Positions 6,753 to 14,334 of a stretch of DNA of 64,000 nucleotides are shown in pieces. The notes beneath the pieces were generated by a model. It worked only from the letters and a program-made list of their open reading frames with translations. It was not told the origin of the DNA and did no database searches. Position numbers and translations under genes: made by a program. The stretch is from contig NZ_JANBBE010000015.1 of the NCBI RefSeq assembly GCF_024648825.1, positions 122,213-186,212 on the forward strand. The letters are read 5' to 3'. This DNA comes from Lentzea californiensis. GTDB lineage: Bacteria > Actinomycetota > Actinomycetes > Mycobacteriales > Pseudonocardiaceae. How positions within the stretch are numbered: position 1 is the first letter of the stretch; each line of letters begins with the position of its first letter.

Positions 6753-8747
6753 CTACGAGAGGGAGCGCACTTCTCGAATCACGGTGACGATCTCGTCCAT
6801 GATCTCGGTCAGCTCGTAGTCCTTGGGCGTGAACACCCGCGCCACGCCACGCTCGCGCAGCTTGGCGGCGTCGCCCGGCGGGATGATGCCGCCGACGATG
6901 ACGGGAATGTCCCCGGCACCGGCCGCGCGCAGGCCGTCGACCACGGCGGGCACGACCTCCAGGTGCGAGCCGGAGAGGATCGAGAGGCCCACGACGTGCA
7001 CGTCCTCCTGCACGGCGGCCGAGACGATCTGCGACGGCGTGAGGCGGATGCCCTGGTAGACGACCTCGAAACCGACGTCGCGGGCGCGCACGGCGACCTG
7101 CTCGGCACCGTTGGAGTGGCCGTCGAGGCCCGGCTTGCCGACGAGCATGCGCAGGCGCTCGCCCATCTCCTCGCCGGTCGACCGCACCCGCTCGCGCACA
7201 CGCGCGATCTCCGAGCCCGCCTCGCCGGAAGCCGACGCACCGGAAACGCCTGTGGGAGCACGGTATTCGCCGAACGTCTCCCGCAGTGCCTGCGACCACT
7301 CGCCGGTCGTCACTCCGGCCCGCGCGCACGCCAGCGTCACCTCGACGAGGTTCCGGTCGGTTTTCGCGGCCTCGCGCAGAGCGTCCAGGGACGCCTCGAC
7401 CGCGGCGTTGTCGCGGTCGGCACGCCACTGCTTGATCGCCTCTACGGCCTGCGCCTCGACGACCGGGTCGATGGTCTCGATCGAGTTCGCGCCCTCGGCC
7501 TGCAGCGGCGACGGCTCGGTCGTGTCGAACTTGTTGACGCCCACCACGACGTCCTCGCCCGCCTCGACGCGGCGGCGGCGATCCGCCAGTGAGGACACGA
7601 GGTTCGACTTCATGTAGCCGGACTCGACGGCCGCGACGGCGCCGCCCATCGCCTGCACGCGGTCGATCTCCTCGCGCGCACCGGCCAGGATGTCGTTGAC
7701 CTTCGCCTCGATGACCGGTGAGCCGTCGAAGATGTCCTCGTACTCCAGCAGGTCCGTCTCGTAGGCGAGCACCTGCTGCATGCGCAACGCCCACTGCTGG
7801 TCCCACGGGCGCGGCAGGCCGAGTGCCTCGTTCCACGCGGGGAGCTGGATGGCGCGCGCACGGGCGTTGCGGGACAACGAGACCGCGAGCATCTCCAACA
7901 CGATGCGCTGGACGTTGTTCTCCGGCTGCGCCTCGGTGAGGCCGAGGGAGTTGACCTGCACGCCGTAGCGGAACCGGCGGTGCTTCGGGTTCTCGACGCC
8001 GTAGCGCTCCAGCGTGATCTCGTCCCACAACTGGGCGAACGCGCGCATCTTGCACATCTCCTCGATGAACCGCACACCGGCGTTCACGAAGAAGGAGATG
8101 CGGGCGACGACCTCACCGAACTTCTCCTGCGGCACCTGACCGGAGTCACGCACCGAGTCGAGGACGGCGATCGCCGTGCACATCGCGTACGCGACCTCCT
8201 GCGCCGGCGTCGCGCCGACCTCCTGGAGGTGGTAGCTGCAGATGTTGATCGGGTTCCACTTCGGCACGTTCGACACGGTCCACGCGACCATGTCGGTGAT
8301 CAGCCGCAGCGACGGTCCCGGCGGGAACACGTAGGTGCCGCGGGACAGGTACTCCTTGATGATGTCGTTCTGCGTCGTGCCGGCGAGCGCCGACGGGTCC
8401 GCGCCCTGCTCCTCGGCCACGGTGACGTACATGGCGAGCAGCCACATGGCCGTCGCGTTGATCGTCATCGACGTGTTGGCGCCGGCGAGCGGGATCTGGT
8501 CGAAGAGCTGCCGCATGTCGCCGATGTGGCTGACGGGCACGCCGACCTTGCCGACCTCGCCCTTCGCGAGCTCGTCGTCCGGGTCGTAGCCGGTCTGCGT
8601 CGGCAGGTCGAACGCCACCGACAGCCCGGTCTGGCCCTTCGACAGGTTGCGGCGGTAGAGCGCGTTGGAAGCGGTGGCCGAGGAGTGACCCGCGTACGTG
8701 CGCATCACCCAGGGCCGGTCACGCTCACGGTCAGCTGGGTACGGCAC
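6753..8747 (-). CDS. meaA: Adenosylcobalamin-dependent acyl-CoA mutase MeaA (ethylmalonyl-CoA mutase-like)
   Basis: A 664-residue protein combining a TIM-barrel acyl-CoA mutase domain (SVAFDLPTQTGYDPD, GTTQNDIIKEY, FPPGPSLRLI) with a C-terminal B12-binding domain (KPGLDGHSNGAEQ, the DxHxxG cobalt-ligand motif, and LSGS/GG loops). Single-chain architecture and the N-terminus PYPADRERDRPWVMRTYAGH match MeaA, the ethylmalonyl-CoA mutase used in the ethylmalonyl-CoA pathway and in acyl-CoA extender metabolism of actinomycetes. The GTG at 8747 is preferred because GGGAGG sits 5 nt before it; an ATG at 8762 is in frame. A cobalamin adenosyltransferase is encoded nearby at 10558, and an enoyl-CoA hydratase follows directly. 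Confidence 0.9.
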   Translation of the reverse strand: MPYPADRERDRPWVMRTYAGHSSATASNALYRRNLSKGQTGLSVAFDLPTQTGYDPDDELAKGEVGKVGVPVSHIGDMRQLFDQIPLAGANTSMTINATAMWLLAMYVTVAEEQGADPSALAGTTQNDIIKEYLSRGTYVFPPGPSLRLITDMVAWTVSNVPKWNPINICSYHLQEVGATPAQEVAYAMCTAIAVLDSVRDSGQVPQEKFGEVVARISFFVNAGVRFIEEMCKMRAFAQLWDEITLERYGVENPKHRRFRYGVQVNSLGLTEAQPENNVQRIVLEMLAVSLSRNARARAIQLPAWNEALGLPRPWDQQWALRMQQVLAYETDLLEYEDIFDGSPVIEAKVNDILAGAREEIDRVQAMGGAVAAVESGYMKSNLVSSLADRRRRVEAGEDVVVGVNKFDTTEPSPLQAEGANSIETIDPVVEAQAVEAIKQWRADRDNAAVEASLDALREAAKTDRNLVEVTLACARAGVTTGEWSQALRETFGEYRAPTGVSGASASGEAGSEIARVRERVRSTGEEMGERLRMLVGKPGLDGHSNGAEQVAVRARDVGFEVVYQGIRLTPSQIVSAAVQEDVHVVGLSILSGSHLEVVPAVVDGLRAAGAGDIPVIVGGIIPPGDAAKLRERGVARVFTPKDYELTEIMDEIVTVIREVRSLS

Positions 8748-8850
8748 AGCAACCTCCCACATCGTCGTTGACCGGAGCGTACTGGCCGGTAACAGTCGTC
8801 GCGCGTGCGATTGCTCACTGAATCGTGACCACTGGGAGCATGATGAAGAG

Positions 8851-9138
8851 GTGACGGGCTTCTACCAGACCGGGATCGTCTTCGCGGTTCTCGGCTTGCT
8901 GGCTCTGGTGCTGAGGTACTTCGCGGGCAACGACAAACGCCCCGTGCCGGATCTGGACGGCACGGACTTCGGGTTGCTGAGCGAGGTCGCGGTCGTGCCC
9001 ACAGAGGAGGCCGCAAACGTTCTCGTGCAGAAGCTGAAGCAGAACGGGGTGCGTGCCACGCGTTCGCGACACGCGCCTTACCAGGTGATGGTGTTCCCGG
9101 CGGACGTCCCGAACGCGCGGCTGGTGCTCAAGACGTGA
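8851..9138 (+). CDS. Small membrane-anchored protein
   Basis: A 95-residue protein starting at GTG 8851 after a GATGAAGAG purine stretch. Residues about 6-24 form one transmembrane helix (TGIVFAVLGLLALVLRYF). The soluble remainder (EEAANVLVQKLKQNGVRAT, then YQVMVFPADVPNARLVL) looks like the small alpha/beta signal-transducing-type domain seen in DUF2007-like proteins. Function unknown. It is divergent from meaA and convergent with murA. Confidence 0.65.
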   Translation: MTGFYQTGIVFAVLGLLALVLRYFAGNDKRPVPDLDGTDFGLLSEVAVVPTEEAANVLVQKLKQNGVRATRSRHAPYQVMVFPADVPNARLVLKT

Positions 9139-9144
9139 GTTCGC

Positions 9145-9218
9145 GTCGGTCGTCCGAGTGCCTCTTTCCGCCAACCGCCGGAGGCGATTCGGGGGAAAGC
9201 GGCGGTCGGATGACCGAC
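9145..9218. terminator. Convergent-gene hairpin between the small membrane gene and murA
   Basis: A long inverted repeat: GTCGGTCGTCCGA at 9145-9157 pairs with TCGGATGACCGAC at 9206-9218 (one G-T wobble), with an inner CTTTCC/GGAAAG stem. There is no U-tract, as is usual in high-GC actinobacteria. It lies between two converging genes and probably ends both transcripts. Confidence 0.55.
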
Positions 9219-9256
9219 TTCCCGGCGAATCTCACCGCGCGAGCGGGCGAGCGCAA

Positions 9257-10522
9257 TCAGACACTGACTCGCTCCACGTTCGCACCCAGCTTGCGGAGGT
9301 TCTCCACGAAGCCGGGGTACCCGCGCTCGATGTGGAAGATCTCGTAGACCTCGGTGGCCCCGTCCGCGCACAGGCCGGCGAGGACGAGTCCCGCGCCGGC
9401 GCGGATGTCCGACGCCCACACCGGCGCGCTGGACAGCTTCTCAATGCCGCGGATCACGGCGTGATGGCCGTCCGTGCGCGCGTCGGCCCCGAGCCTGATC
9501 ATCTCGTCGATGAACCGGAACCGTGACTCGAACAGGTTCTCGGTGATCATCGAGGTGCCCTCGGAGACCGTGGACAGCGCGATCGCGAACGGCTGGTTGT
9601 CCGTGGCGAAGCCGGGGTACGGCAGCGTCACGAAGTCGACCGCCTTGGGCCGCCCCTCCATGACGACGCGGAACCCCTCGTCCTCACCCTCGTAGACGGT
9701 GACCTCGGCGCCCGCCATGCGCAGCTTCTCCAGCACCAGGTCGAGGTGGTGCGGGTTCACACCGCGCACCCGCACGTCGCCACGCGTCATGACGGCGGCG
9801 AAACCCCAGGTGGCGCCCACGATCCGGTCACCGATGACGCGGTGCTCGGTCGGCTTGAGCTCGGTCACGCCGTGGACGGTGAGGGTGGACGTGCCGGCGC
9901 CCTCGACCTTCGCACCCATCTGGTTGAGCATCAGGCAGAGGTCGACGATCTCGGGCTCGCGGGCGGCGTTGTCGATGACCGTGGTCCCGGTGGCGAGCAC
10001 GGCCGCCATCAGGATGTTCTCTGTCGCGCCCATGCTCGGGAAGTCGAGCCAGATCTGCGTGCCGTGCAGCCCCTCGGCCTCGGCGACGATGCAACCGTGC
10101 TCGATCCACGTCCTCGCACCGAGCTTCTCGAGCCCGCTCTGGTGCATGTCCAACGGCCGCGACCCGATCGCGTCACCGCCGGGCAACGCCACGACCGCGC
10201 GCTTGCACCGCCCGACCAGCGGCCCGAGCACGCAGATGCTCGCGCGCAGCTTGCCCATGGCCTCGGAGTCAGCCCGATGACTCAGCTCCGCGGGCGTCGT
10301 GATCCTCGCCACGTCACCTTCGAGCAGGACCTCGCACCCGAGACTCCGCAGCGCGTCCGCCATCAGCGGCACGTCGAGGATGTCCGGGCAGTTGGTGATG
10401 GTCGTGGTGCCCTCGGCCAGCAGGGCTGCGGCCATCAGTTTGAGCACGCTGTTCTTGGCGCCGACGACGTCAACGTCGCCGACCAGCCTTGCGCCACCGT
10501 GTACCCGGAAATGCTCGCTCAC
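9257..10522 (-). CDS. murA: UDP-N-acetylglucosamine 1-carboxyvinyltransferase MurA
   Basis: A 421-residue EPSP-synthase-fold enzyme performing the first committed step of peptidoglycan synthesis, transferring enolpyruvate from PEP to UDP-GlcNAc. Family motifs: GAKNSVLKLMAAALL near residue 21, RASICVLGPLVGR near 94, GDAIGSRPLDMH at 116-127. The loop residue that is Cys115 in E. coli MurA is Asp117 here (LPGGDAIG), as in M. tuberculosis MurA, where it gives intrinsic fosfomycin resistance. Gene order (next to the ATR and close to the atp genes) matches mycobacteria. Divergent from the ATR gene. Confidence 0.97.
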   Translation of the reverse strand: MSEHFRVHGGARLVGDVDVVGAKNSVLKLMAAALLAEGTTTITNCPDILDVPLMADALRSLGCEVLLEGDVARITTPAELSHRADSEAMGKLRASICVLGPLVGRCKRAVVALPGGDAIGSRPLDMHQSGLEKLGARTWIEHGCIVAEAEGLHGTQIWLDFPSMGATENILMAAVLATGTTVIDNAAREPEIVDLCLMLNQMGAKVEGAGTSTLTVHGVTELKPTEHRVIGDRIVGATWGFAAVMTRGDVRVRGVNPHHLDLVLEKLRMAGAEVTVYEGEDEGFRVVMEGRPKAVDFVTLPYPGFATDNQPFAIALSTVSEGTSMITENLFESRFRFIDEMIRLGADARTDGHHAVIRGIEKLSSAPVWASDIRAGAGLVLAGLCADGATEVYEIFHIERGYPGFVENLRKLGANVERVSV

Positions 10523-10557
10523 GCGGCAATCCTACGTACGGCTCTAAAGTGCCAGCC

Positions 10558-11130
10558 ATGGCGGTACATCTCACCAAGATCTACACGCGGGTCGGCGACG
10601 ACGGCACGACCGGACTGGGCGACTTCTCCCGCGTCCCCAAGACCTCGGCACGCATCGAGGCCTACGCGGACGTGGACGAAACGAACGCGTCCCTCGGCGT
10701 GGCCCTGGCACTGGGCCAGCTGGCACCAGACGTCTTCGACGTGGTGCGCAAGGTCCAGAACGACCTCTTCGACGTCGGAGCGGACCTCTGCACCCCGATC
10801 ACCCCGGACCCGAAGTACCCACCCCTGCGCGTGACCCAGGCCTACGTGGACCGCCTGGAGACCTACTGCGACACGTTCAACGAACGCCTGGGCAAGCTCG
10901 ACTCGTTCATCCTGAACGGCGGCACGCCGGGAGCGGCCCTGCTGCACCAGGCACGCACCATCGCCCGCCGCGCGGAACGGCGCACGTGGTCGCTGATCGA
11001 AGAGGACGCCGAGCACACCAACGTCCTCACGGCCAAGTACCTGAACCGGCTCTCGGACCTGCTGTTCATCCTGGCTCGGGTGGCGAACCCGGACGGCGAC
11101 GTCCTGTGGCAGCCGGGCGAGAACGCCTGA
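10558..11130 (+). CDS. PduO-type cob(I)alamin adenosyltransferase
   Basis: A 190-residue ATP:cob(I)alamin adenosyltransferase, which makes adenosylcobalamin from cob(I)alamin and ATP. The N-terminal ATP-binding motif TRVGDDGTTGLGDFSRV and the C-terminal RRAER and LNRLSDLLFILAR motifs are intact. ATG 10558 starts the family-typical N-terminus AVHLTKIYTRVGD; no Shine-Dalgarno is visible, so the mRNA may be leaderless. The product is the cofactor of MeaA encoded at 6753. The Rv1314c homologue occupies the same place next to murA in M. tuberculosis. Confidence 0.93.
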   Translation: MAVHLTKIYTRVGDDGTTGLGDFSRVPKTSARIEAYADVDETNASLGVALALGQLAPDVFDVVRKVQNDLFDVGADLCTPITPDPKYPPLRVTQAYVDRLETYCDTFNERLGKLDSFILNGGTPGAALLHQARTIARRAERRTWSLIEEDAEHTNVLTAKYLNRLSDLLFILARVANPDGDVLWQPGENA

Positions 11131-11335
11131 CGCACGCAAGGCACCGCGCGGTGCCGCCAGGCGCACGCCTTCGCACGGCGATCGCGTACGAGTCCTGGCG
11201 TGGAGATGCTGAGCGAGCGGTCTGACCTAGTGCGCCGAGTGGCGGTCGGGTCCGCTCGCGCGGTCACATCTGGCGCGGCAGGCGGTCACCCCCGCTGGAA
11301 CCGGCGTCAGCCAACGCAACCCGACCCGCACGCAA

Positions 11336-11368
11336 AACGACCCGCCGGGAAACCCCCGACGGGTCGTT
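11336..11368. terminator. Bidirectional hairpin between the ATR and DUF2550 genes
   Basis: AACGACCCG (11336-11344) pairs perfectly with CGGGTCGTT (11360-11368), with an inner CGGG/CCCG stem. It lies between two convergent genes. The rest of 11131-11335 shows no convincing gene. Confidence 0.65.
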
Positions 11369-11377
11369 CGCACAATC

Positions 11378-11809
11378 TCAAGAAGCCCAGGGAATCGATC
11401 GCCCCGGAGGCGAAGACTCGAGCCAGGACAAGAACCCGGTGAGAGCGTCCGGCCCCATGGCGATCTCGACCTCACCAGAGGCAGACCTGCATCGCAGCAC
11501 GATCGCCCCCACCGGCATGGCGTAGGCCTCAGGCCCGGTCGGCTCGCGGCGGGCGTCGATCTCGAGCCCGTCCCGGGAGATCAGCTCGTTCGGCCCTGAC
11601 CCGAGCGACAGCACCCGGAACCAGGCGAACGAGTCGCCCCGGTAGTGCCCCACGCCCAGGTGCCAGCCACGCCCGCGATCGTCGAACTTGCTGCGCAGGG
11701 CGACGTGCACACCGCCCTCGCGCAGCAGCCGGATGCGGCGCCAGGCGAAGCAGGTGATGATGATCGCCACCCCAAGAAGGATCAGGCCGGCAATCTCGGT
11801 GATCCCCAC
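11378..11809 (-). CDS. DUF2550 membrane protein
   Basis: A 143-residue protein with one N-terminal transmembrane helix (EIAGLILLGVAIIITCFAW) followed by a soluble domain (GVHVALRSKFDDRGRGWHLG, then SFAWFRVLSL). This is the actinobacterial DUF2550 family, found next to atpC in mycobacteria (Rv1312). Function unknown. GTG 11809 is chosen because it starts the family-typical hydrophobic N-terminus; the open frame continues to 11872. It follows atpC on the same strand with a 22-nt gap and is probably co-transcribed. Confidence 0.85.
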   Translation of the reverse strand: MGITEIAGLILLGVAIIITCFAWRRIRLLREGGVHVALRSKFDDRGRGWHLGVGHYRGDSFAWFRVLSLGSGPNELISRDGLEIDARREPTGPEAYAMPVGAIVLRCRSASGEVEIAMGPDALTGFLSWLESSPPGRSIPWAS

Positions 11810-11831
11810 GGCTGCGGCCTCGTGCCCGGTC

Positions 11832-12197
11832 TCAGGCCGACTGTTCCACGGCCCGCACGCGCGCTGCCGCACGTGCGCGCTCTGCGTCGTCCGCGTCCTG
11901 CAGAGCAGTGCGCGCCGCGTTCACGTCGATCTCGCCCGCGAGCTCGGCGTCCTCGGCGAGAATCGATACGCCGGTGCCGGTCACGGAGAGGAAGCCACCG
12001 TGCACGGCGGCGGTGACAAGGCCACCGTCGGTCGTGCGCACCCGCACCACGCCACCCTCGACCAGCTGGCCGAGCACGGGCTCGTGACCGGGCAGGATGC
12101 CGATCTCGCCCTCGGTGGTCTGCGCCGAAACAGAGGTGGCCTTGCCGGACCACAAACGGCGTTCAACGGCGACCAGTTCAACGGTCATCTCGGCCAC
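11832..12197 (-). CDS. atpC: ATP synthase F1 epsilon subunit
   Basis: A 121-residue epsilon subunit: an N-terminal beta-sandwich (VELVAVERRLWSG, GEIGILPGHEPVLGQL) and a C-terminal helical hairpin rich in Ala/Arg/Glu. It sits on the F1 central stalk and couples and regulates catalysis. GTG 12197 follows GGGAG by 6 nt. Unusually, it is about 5 kb from atpD; an ABC exporter pair, an MFS gene and a broken sigma-factor gene lie between. A separate promoter must therefore be supplied from 12198-12303 or by readthrough from the transporter genes; TTAGAC at 12231-12236 (minus strand) is a weak -10 candidate. Confidence 0.95.
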   Translation of the reverse strand: MAEMTVELVAVERRLWSGKATSVSAQTTEGEIGILPGHEPVLGQLVEGGVVRVRTTDGGLVTAAVHGGFLSVTGTGVSILAEDAELAGEIDVNAARTALQDADDAERARAAARVRAVEQSA

Positions 12198-12303
12198 GCG
12201 TATCTCCCTCGTCGTCTGGAGTCGAACTGAGTCTAAACGGTCGCCTGACGACCTTGCCGCCCCGCCCGGTGTCAGCACCTTCGACGACCGCCGAAGGGGA
12301 GAC

Positions 12304-12569
12304 GTGCAGGACTTCGAGGGCTTCGCGGCGTTGCGGTCGCAGGCCCTGTCGCGCGCCGCCTGCTTGCTGTGCGGCGGCGACAAAAGCGACGCTGAGGACA
12401 TTCTGCATGACGTCCTCAAGACCATGTACGGCAAGTGCCGCCGAATCAGCTCCTCACCTCAAGCGTACGCACGCGCAAGCTGGCCAACGCGGCCGCGAAC
12501 CGCCGGCGCCGACGATGCGGAGTTCCTCGGAACGTGCTGGCACCTGTGGGACGAGGCGGAGCCGGATGA
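12304..12569 (+). pseudogene. Frameshifted, truncated ECF sigma factor remnant
   Basis: From GTG 12304 the frame reads QDFEGFAALRSQALSRAA then CLLCGGDKSDAEDILHD, the start of region 2 of a SigE-like ECF sigma factor (compare the family pattern FxAFVxARxxALLRTAYLLxGDxHxAEDLxQ). At about 12465 homology jumps by one base to the other frame: AYVRTRKLANAAANRRRRR continues the family sequence, and that frame hits TGA at 12567-12569. Region 4 is absent. So it is a remnant with a frameshift and a 3' truncation, ending close to where the ABC exporter genes begin. It is divergent from atpC. Confidence 0.75.
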
Positions 12570-12603
12570 GCCCGTGACCGAAGTCTCATCGATGCCGACT
12601 CCC

Positions 12604-14334
12604 CTAGGTGCCGTGCCAGGAGCGCCAGAGCGTGGCGTAGGCGCCGTCTCTGGCGACCAGTTCGTCGTGGGAACCCAACTCCACGACACGACCCGCGTCG
12701 ACGACCGCGATCCGGTCGGCGTCGCGCGCGGTCTGCAGGCGGTGCGCGATCGCGATCACCGTTCGTCTTTCGCGCACGGCCGCGATCGCACGCTCCGCGT
12801 GCCTGGCCGTGGCCGGGTCGAGCGAGGACGTCGCCTCGTCCAGCACCAACGTGTGCGGATCGGCGACCTCGACGCGGGCGAGCGCCAGCTGCTGGGCCTG
12901 CGCGGGGTCCAGTTCGAGTCCGCCCGCACCGAGCAGCGTGTCCAGGCCTTCCGGTAACTCCTCGAACCACCCCGCGCCGACGGTGCGCAACGCTTCGAGC
13001 AACCGGGCGTCCGGAGCGTCCGGGGCCGCCATCGCGAGGTTTTCCCTGACCGTGCCGATGAACACGTGGTGTTCCTGCGTGACCAGCACGATCCGCTGCT
13101 GCCCGGCTGCCGCGAGGTCGGCGACGGGCACTCCGCCGACGAGCACCGACCCCTCCCCCGGCCGGTCGACGCCCGCGATCAAGCGGCCCAGCGTCGACTT
13201 GCCCGCGCCGGAGACGCCCACGATCGCCAGCCGTTCTCCCTGCTGCACCACGAGATCGACGCCGTGCAGGACCTCGTGGCCGTCCACATAGGAGTAGTGG
13301 ACCCCGCTGACCTCGATGCGGTCGCCGTCCGGTTCGCGGACGGCGGGCGCGGGTTCGACGTGGGCACCGATCCCCTCGATCCGCGCGAACGACGCGCCGC
13401 CGCGCTGCAGGAACTCGACCCAGAACAGGATGCGGTCCATCGGCTCGACCAGCCGCCACACCCACAACACCGCCGTGACGACGACCTCGATCCGCACACC
13501 GTCGGCCGCGTAGAAGAAGCCACCGACGAGCAGCACCAGCGCGGCCGGCAGGGTGTTCACGAAGGTGGTCACCGGGAACAGCACGTTCCTGAGCGCGAGC
13601 GTCCGCAGCCGCGCCCGGTACGACCGCGCGATGGTGTCGTCCGCCGCCGCCACCATCCGGGCCCTCAGCCCGTACGTCTCGATCGTCCGGCTGCCCTCAC
13701 CGACCGCCGCGGACATCTCCGCGACGTCGCCGTTGGCCTCGCTCTCCGCGAGGTACGCGTCGCGCGCACGGGCGAGGTACCAGCGCACCACCCACACCAC
13801 GAACGGCATGCCCGCCAGCGAGACGAGACCGAGCACCGGGTCGAGCCAGAACACCGCCACGAACACGACCACGAGGTGCACGGCGCCCGCGAGCACCTCG
13901 GGCACGCTGTCCCGCAACGCCTGGCCGACCGTGCCGACGTCGCTCGTCACGCGGGTCAGCAGGTCGCCCGTGCTCAGCCGATCGACCACTCGCGCGGGCA
14001 GTGCCAGCGTGCGCGTCACCGCCTCCTCCCGCAGCGAGGCCAGGAACCGCTCGCCGAGCCTCGCCGCCCGCAACGCGCTGTACCGCACCAGCACCAGGTG
14101 CAGCACGGCCGCACCGAGCACCGCGAGAGCGAGCTGGTCCACAGTGGACAGCGTTAGGGAACCAGCCTCCACCCCACCGACGATCTTGCCGAGCAGGTAC
14201 GGCCCGACGAGCCCCGACAACGCCGAGAGCGCGGTGAGCACGAGCACCCCGGCCAGCGCACGCCGTTCGCCCCGCAGCAGCCGCGCCGCCGCCTGCCGCA
14301 CCTCACGGCGGTCCGCGATCGGCAGCCTGGTCAT
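12604..14334 (-). CDS. ABC exporter half-transporter A (Walker A intact, degenerate signature)
   Basis: A 576-residue fused permease-ATPase. Six membrane helices occupy roughly residues 25-305, with the ABC exporter coupling regions. The ATPase domain has an intact Walker A (GVSGAGKST, 373-381), Q-loop (VTQEHHVF), Walker B (LVLDE, 496-500), D-loop (SSLD) and H-loop (IAIAHRL). The LSGGQ signature is replaced by LDPAQA (475-480). ATG 14334 overlaps the upstream partner's stop by 4 nt (ATGA), so the two halves are made together and form a heterodimeric exporter. The substrate is unknown. It belongs to the block that separates atpC from atpD. Confidence 0.88.
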   Translation of the reverse strand: MTRLPIADRREVRQAAARLLRGERRALAGVLVLTALSALSGLVGPYLLGKIVGGVEAGSLTLSTVDQLALAVLGAAVLHLVLVRYSALRAARLGERFLASLREEAVTRTLALPARVVDRLSTGDLLTRVTSDVGTVGQALRDSVPEVLAGAVHLVVVFVAVFWLDPVLGLVSLAGMPFVVWVVRWYLARARDAYLAESEANGDVAEMSAAVGEGSRTIETYGLRARMVAAADDTIARSYRARLRTLALRNVLFPVTTFVNTLPAALVLLVGGFFYAADGVRIEVVVTAVLWVWRLVEPMDRILFWVEFLQRGGASFARIEGIGAHVEPAPAVREPDGDRIEVSGVHYSYVDGHEVLHGVDLVVQQGERLAIVGVSGAGKSTLGRLIAGVDRPGEGSVLVGGVPVADLAAAGQQRIVLVTQEHHVFIGTVRENLAMAAPDAPDARLLEALRTVGAGWFEELPEGLDTLLGAGGLELDPAQAQQLALARVEVADPHTLVLDEATSSLDPATARHAERAIAAVRERRTVIAIAHRLQTARDADRIAVVDAGRVVELGSHDELVARDGAYATLWRSWHGT

